NCBI RefSeq assembly: GCF_004766045.1
Contig: NZ_SPQQ01000016.1
Span: 1-64,000, forward strand
Length of the DNA stretch: 64,000 bases
Reading direction: 5' to 3'
From: Desulfosporosinus fructosivorans
GTDB lineage: Bacteria; Bacillota; Desulfitobacteriia; Desulfitobacteriales; Desulfitobacteriaceae
Below the pieces are notes generated by a model. That model did not search any database, was not told where the DNA came from, and saw nothing but the letters and a program-made list of their open reading frames with translations. Made by a program: the position numbers and the translations under genes. Shown one piece after another: positions 59,870-64,000 of this stretch. How positions within the stretch are numbered: the first letter of the stretch is position 1; every line of letters begins with the position of its first letter.

Positions 59870-59906
59870 TAATCGTGACTCACACTTCTACAAGGGTGAG
59901 TTCACT
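59870..59906 (-). repeat. Dispersed structured repeat, copy g (internally deleted)
   Basis: AGTGAACTC is joined directly to the 3' hairpin: CTCAC pairs with GTGAG around CCTTGTAGAAGT, ending AGTCACGATTAG. The CTCAC/GTGAG stem differs from CTCCC/GGGAG of copy e by a compensatory pair. The TGA stop of xerC lies within its first bases. Confidence 0.65.
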
Positions 59907-60792
59907 TAGCTCGGGGATGAGCCTGATCGTAGACTTTCTTTAAGCGTTCACGGGTTAGATGCGTATATATTTGGGTTGACGACAGCTTAAGATGTCCTAA
60001 TAATTCTTGAACACTTCTTAAATCCGCTCCGCCATCCAACATATGCGTCGCATAAGAATGACGGAGCATATGTGGATTCACATGTTGTTCCATACTAATT
60101 TTGGCGACCATTTTGTCCAAAATTCGTCTGACAGACCTGGCCGATAACCGCGTCCCTTGGTAATTGAGTAAAAGGATTTCACTGTGATCCTTCCTCATCT
60201 TGAGATACTCCTCAATAGCCTGGATGGCATAGTTTGTTACAGGAACCACCCGCTCCTTGCTTCCCTTCCCGAGGACTCGAATCAATCCGATTTCCAAATC
60301 AAGATTTTCTCGATCTAACCCAACCAGTTCACTGACCCTTAGCCCCGACCCGTAGAGCAACTCCATAATAACTTGATCGCGAGCCCCTAGTAAATTTGTA
60401 CAATCCGATGCACGGAGAAGCCCATCCATTTGGTCTAAATATAGAAAATTCGGGAGTTTTCGTCCTAGTTTTGGACTTGCTACCCGCTGTACTGGGTTTA
60501 TTAAAAGTATTTCCTTACGACATAAGAATTTGAAAAACGTCCGTAGCGCAGCAAGCTTACGAGCCATACTTTTTCTCGCCAATCCGTGGTCTGCCAAAAC
60601 TCCTAGAAAGCCACGCACGATATAGACATCAATCAGATCCACCGTAAGCTTTTCAGATTCTACGCCCAGCTCGCCAGCAGCAAAGCTAAAAAACTGAACC
60701 AGATCCGTTTGATAAGCAGCGACCGTGAGTTCGGATCGATTCTGAGAATATTGATGACCCGAAAATAAACTTAACGCCTCATCCATGTTCAA
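59902..60792 (-). CDS. xerC: Tyrosine recombinase XerC (CodV-like)
   Basis: Site-specific recombinase that resolves chromosome dimers at dif. It has 296 residues. N-terminal SAM-like core-binding domain (SELTVAAYQTDLVQFFSFA); catalytic residues in LLYGSGLRVSELVGLDRENLD (Arg), HMLRHSYATHMLDGGADLRSVQELLGH (His-x-x-Arg, His) and SSTQIYTHLTRERLKKVY (Tyr). Position between trmFO and hslV matches codV of Bacillus. Its stop codon overlaps repeat copy g. Confidence 0.95.
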   Translation of the reverse strand: MNMDEALSLFSGHQYSQNRSELTVAAYQTDLVQFFSFAAGELGVESEKLTVDLIDVYIVRGFLGVLADHGLARKSMARKLAALRTFFKFLCRKEILLINPVQRVASPKLGRKLPNFLYLDQMDGLLRASDCTNLLGARDQVIMELLYGSGLRVSELVGLDRENLDLEIGLIRVLGKGSKERVVPVTNYAIQAIEEYLKMRKDHSEILLLNYQGTRLSARSVRRILDKMVAKISMEQHVNPHMLRHSYATHMLDGGADLRSVQELLGHLKLSSTQIYTHLTRERLKKVYDQAHPRAK

Positions 60793-60800
60793 TCAGTTGC

Positions 60801-62117
60801 TTACCTCCCTAAATCTTCCCACACACAAAATTCATTTAACGTCTCTAAAGCTCGTTCAGAAATCCTGGCGTTTTTTTCACGTTTATTCCGTATTCGCTCT
60901 GTCAACGGCGGAAGCAACCCGAAGTTAAGATTCATCGGTTGAAAGTTCACACTAGGCGACCCTTCCAAGTGACGTGCTAGGCCACCTAACGCCGTTACTG
61001 GTGGAAAGACAAGTGGAACCATCTGGCTAAGGCGTCTCCAGGCATTAAGACCCGCTAGCAGCCCGCTAGCAGCAGATTCAACATATCCTTCGACTCCGGT
61101 CATTTGTCCAGCAAAGAAAAAGTCCGGATTACTCCTTAGACTGAAATCCGCTTTAAGAACTTTCGGAGCATTGAGAAACGTATTGCGGTGCATAACACCA
61201 TAACGCACAAATTCGGCATTTTCTAAACCAGGAATTAACGAAAAAACTCGTTTTTGTTCGCCCCACTTTAAATGTGTTTGAAAACCCACCAAATTGAAGA
61301 GTGTCCCTGCCTTATTTTCTTTACGTAGCTGTACAACAGCATAGGACTTTATCCCAGTCCGTGGATCCTGTAATCCAACAGGCTTTAGTGGACCAAATGT
61401 CAGAGTCTGGGGACCACGCTTGGCCATCACTTCGACTGGTAGACAACCTTCGAAAACGATTCCTTTTTCAAACCCCTGAACTTCTGCTGTCTCCGCCTGA
61501 ACTAAGGCTTCATAAAACAAGTCGTACTCATCCTTAGTCATCGGACAGTTCAAATAGTCCGCCTCACCCTTGTCATAACGCGAAGCCCAAAAAGCCTTGC
61601 TCATATCTATGGATTCGAGCGTAACGATCGGAGCAGCCGCGTCGTAAAAAGAAAGCGCTTCCTCACCAGTTATCTTTAAAATGTCTTCTGCTAAATCATT
61701 AGATGTCAATGGACCACTAGCGATAATGGTGATCCCTACCCTCGGAATCTTATGTACTTCTCCTCGATAAATAGATACATTCGGATGTTCTTCCAACCGT
61801 TTTGTAACCTCTCTAGAAAAAAGTTCCCGATCGACTGCCAAAGCGCCGCCTGCGGGAACCGCGTTATGATCAGCAGCACTTATGATGAGAGACTCTAAGC
61901 GACGCATTTCTTCTTTTAATAGTCCCACCGCATTCTCTAAGCCAGCTCCTCGAAGTGAGTTGCTGCATACTAATTCGGCAAATGCTCCGGTATGATGTGC
62001 TGGAGTATATTTAAGCGGACGCATTTCATATAAATCAACCATCACACCGCGTTCTGCAAGTTGCCAAGCGGCCTCGGAACCTGCTAGACCTGCTCCGATA
62101 ACGGTAATATGCTGCAT
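60801..62117 (-). CDS. trmFO: Methylenetetrahydrofolate--tRNA-(uracil(54)-C5)-methyltransferase
   Basis: FAD- and folate-dependent enzyme making ribothymidine 54 in tRNA in many Gram-positives. It has 438 residues: ITVIGAGLAGSEAAWQLAERGVMVDLYEMRP, FAELVCSNSLRGAGLENAVGLLKEEMRRLESLI, AKRGPQTLTFGPLKPVGLQDPRTG and GQMTGVEGYVESAASGLLAGLNAWR. It lies between topA and xerC (gid in Bacillus). Confidence 0.96.
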   Translation of the reverse strand: MQHITVIGAGLAGSEAAWQLAERGVMVDLYEMRPLKYTPAHHTGAFAELVCSNSLRGAGLENAVGLLKEEMRRLESLIISAADHNAVPAGGALAVDRELFSREVTKRLEEHPNVSIYRGEVHKIPRVGITIIASGPLTSNDLAEDILKITGEEALSFYDAAAPIVTLESIDMSKAFWASRYDKGEADYLNCPMTKDEYDLFYEALVQAETAEVQGFEKGIVFEGCLPVEVMAKRGPQTLTFGPLKPVGLQDPRTGIKSYAVVQLRKENKAGTLFNLVGFQTHLKWGEQKRVFSLIPGLENAEFVRYGVMHRNTFLNAPKVLKADFSLRSNPDFFFAGQMTGVEGYVESAASGLLAGLNAWRRLSQMVPLVFPPVTALGGLARHLEGSPSVNFQPMNLNFGLLPPLTERIRNKREKNARISERALETLNEFCVWEDLGR

Positions 62118-62168
62118 GTATCCATTCTCTCCTTATTTAGTAGCTACTCAAACGTTAAACACCGAGAC

Positions 62169-64000
62169 TTAGGTTTCTTCAACCACAATTGTGTGACGGC
62201 ATTCTGGATTTGTGCACACATATTTTTTTTCTTTCTTTGAGGATTTAATCACCATCAACTGTTGACACTCAGGACACGGATCAGGGGCTGGCATTTCCCA
62301 TGAAACAAAATCACAGTCTGGATAGCCACTACAGCCATAAAACTTACGCCCTTTCTTAGAGCGTCGAATCACGAGGGGCTTGGTGCATTTTGGACAATTC
62401 GCGCCCACTTCTTCGAAGAGTGGTTTGGTATTTCGACACTCTGGAAAACCAGGACAGGCCAGGAATTTACCATAACGCCCCATCTTAATCACCATATTTC
62501 GCCCACATAAATCACAAAGTTCTTCGGAAACTTGATCCTCTATTTTGACTTTCCCAATCTTTTCTTCAGCCTGAGCCAAAGCCACAGAGAAGGGGGTATA
62601 GTAGTCTTCAACCACCGACTTCCAAGGAGCACTTCCTTCTTCAACAAGATCGAGCTTCTCCTCCAAATTAGCAGTGAACTCTAAATTTAAAATATCCGGA
62701 AAATGTTCTTTAAGTAACGTGATTACAATTTCTCCGAGTTCTGTAGGAAGGAGTTGTTTTTCCTCTTTAACAACATACCCTCGTGATTGAATTGTTTCAA
62801 TCGTTGGAGCATAGGTACTTGGTCTTCCGATCCCTTCCTCTTCCATCTTGCGAACGAGAGAAGCCTCAGTGAAGCGGGCGGGCGGTTCCGTAAAATGTTG
62901 CTTGTCTTGAAGTTTGACAAGTTTAAGTTTTTCTCCAGGAGAGACTGACAATGTCAATGAGTTTTGTTCTTCATCGATTTGATCAACCTCGTCTTTGCCT
63001 TCTTCATAGACCGCCAAAAAACCAGGAAAACGGACTGTTGAAGCATTCGCTCGAAATAAATAAACTCCTACAAGCATATCAACTGTCAAGGTATCTGTGA
63101 TTGCCACACTCATCTGACTCGCAATAAAGCGCTCCCATATCAAGCGATATAACCGCAACTGATCTCGAGATAAAATTCCCTTCAGTAAATCCGGAGTCCG
63201 CAAAGCGCTTGTTGGACGGATCGCTTCGTGCGCTTCTTGAGCCCGACCTTTATTGGCAAACTGCCGTGGTTCCGGAGGATAGTAATCGTTTCCATAGTGT
63301 GACAGAATCCATTCCTTGGCCTCCTCTTGGGCGGTTTCGGCAATCTTTACAGAATCTGTACGCATGTACGTGATTAAGCCGACGGTGCCCTCTTTGCCTA
63401 GGTCAAGACCCTCATACAATTGCTGAGCTAACATCATGGTACGCTTCGGTGAAAAACTCAATTTACGATGGGCTTCTTGCTGCAGGCTACTCGTTATAAA
63501 GGGAGGCGCAGGAAGCTTTTTCTTTTCTTTTGTTCGAACATCAGATACCTGAAAGTCTTTAGCCAATAAATCGTTTAAGACGGCTTCCATTTCCGATCTC
63601 GAGGCGATAACAGCCTTTTTACCAGATACTTTTAAAAGCTTAGCAAGAAACTTTCCCCCATTAGACTGGAGATCTGCCGTTAGACTCCAATACTCCTCCG
63701 AGACAAAAGCCCTAATCTGCTCTTCACGGTCGTCAACTAAACGTACCGCCACGGATTGAACTCGCCCTGCACTTAAGCCTTTCTTGATTTTCCGCCAGAG
63801 CAAAGGGCTTAACTGGTAGCCGACCAAACGATCCAAGACCCGACGAGCTTGCTGTGCATCCACCCTGTTCAAATCAATCTGACGAGGTTGCTTAAGGGCA
63901 GCCTGAATGGCCGGTTTGGTAATTTCGTGAAATTCTATTCGGTTTTTGTTGTTCAGATCTAGACCCAATAAGTGCGAAAGATGCCATGCTATGGCTTCCC
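62169..64000 (-). CDS. topA: DNA topoisomerase I (N-terminus cut by the window edge)
   Basis: Type IA topoisomerase relaxing negative supercoils. The reading frame is open to the right edge: the first bases on the minus strand encode EAIAWHLSHLLG, so about 85-100 N-terminal residues (most of the TOPRIM domain) lie outside. Visible: FHEITKPAIQAALKQPRQIDLNRVDAQQARRVLDRLVGY, the active-site tyrosine in GLITYMRTDS, and GIGRPSTYAPTIETIQSRGYV. Three C-terminal zinc ribbons follow, each with four cysteines (CDLCGRNM.., CPKCTKPL.., CPECQQLM..). First gene of the topA-trmFO-xerC-hslVU-codY run. Confidence 0.96.
   Translation of the reverse strand, partial: EAIAWHLSHLLGLDLNNKNRIEFHEITKPAIQAALKQPRQIDLNRVDAQQARRVLDRLVGYQLSPLLWRKIKKGLSAGRVQSVAVRLVDDREEQIRAFVSEEYWSLTADLQSNGGKFLAKLLKVSGKKAVIASRSEMEAVLNDLLAKDFQVSDVRTKEKKKLPAPPFITSSLQQEAHRKLSFSPKRTMMLAQQLYEGLDLGKEGTVGLITYMRTDSVKIAETAQEEAKEWILSHYGNDYYPPEPRQFANKGRAQEAHEAIRPTSALRTPDLLKGILSRDQLRLYRLIWERFIASQMSVAITDTLTVDMLVGVYLFRANASTVRFPGFLAVYEEGKDEVDQIDEEQNSLTLSVSPGEKLKLVKLQDKQHFTEPPARFTEASLVRKMEEEGIGRPSTYAPTIETIQSRGYVVKEEKQLLPTELGEIVITLLKEHFPDILNLEFTANLEEKLDLVEEGSAPWKSVVEDYYTPFSVALAQAEEKIGKVKIEDQVSEELCDLCGRNMVIKMGRYGKFLACPGFPECRNTKPLFEEVGANCPKCTKPLVIRRSKKGRKFYGCSGYPDCDFVSWEMPAPDPCPECQQLMVIKSSKKEKKYVCTNPECRHTIVVEET

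Noticed and set aside
1..64000. Prophage, insertion sequence or integrative element
   Set aside because: No transposase, integrase (other than housekeeping XerC), phage structural gene or flanking direct repeats were seen.

Overview
The window comes from the chromosome of an endospore-forming, anaerobic low-to-mid-GC Firmicute. The best fit is the Desulfosporosinus/Desulfitobacterium group (Peptococcaceae sensu lato). The reasons are dipicolinate synthase genes, CodY, PolC and RNase J, Firmicutes gene orders throughout, a four-subunit ferredoxin-linked 2-oxoacid oxidoreductase under a sigma-54 activator, and a GlcD/GlcF-type hydroxyacid oxidase. The genus is inferred from gene content only. 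Nearly all genes lie on the minus strand; the plus-strand exceptions are a DUF1540 peptide and trkA-trkH.

Layout. 1-522: tandem promoters and leader of an rRNA operon that runs off the left edge on the minus strand. 523-11286: a catabolic island with glcF (one-base frameshift at a canonical slippery heptamer), glcD, an aconitase/LeuC-like dehydratase, a GntP permease, porDABG and its sigma-54 activator, with a sigma-54 promoter and paired palindromic activator sites. 11596-27313: rnj, then the aspartate/diaminopimelate/dipicolinate cluster (dapA, lysC, asd, dpaB, dpaA, dapB), ylmC, dut, an M16 peptidase, dacF, a polysaccharide deacetylase, pnp and rpsO. 27485-36159: the nusA-infB translation operon (rimP to ribF). 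36160-40804: a small membrane ORF, trkA-trkH, a peroxiredoxin and a fragment of a TPP oxidoreductase beta subunit. 40834-56103: polC (no proofreading exonuclease insert), proS, ispG, rseP, dxr, an AI-2E protein, cdsA, uppS, a small hypothetical, frr, pyrH, tsf and rpsB. 56279-64000: a membrane protein, codY, hslU, hslV, xerC, trmFO and the 3' part of topA.

How the parts fit. The left island looks like a module that imports a hydroxy acid (GntP), oxidises it (GlcDF) and oxidises a 2-oxo acid to an acyl-CoA with reduced ferredoxin (PorABDG). The dap/dpa cluster carries aspartate to the branch between lysine/peptidoglycan and spore dipicolinate. The rest is core information processing, isoprenoid and phospholipid synthesis, and proteolysis.

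The least-explained content is intergenic. A family of structured repeats of about 40-135 nt (seven copies) shares a conserved 5' hairpin beginning AGTGAACTCGTTCAAC and, in the fuller copies, a 3' hairpin ending near CTCACGATTGG; two copies supply the stop codon of the gene before them. A second, unrelated class of TTCGA-rich tracts starts at or just after stop codons in operon gaps and also appears inside the truB reading frame.
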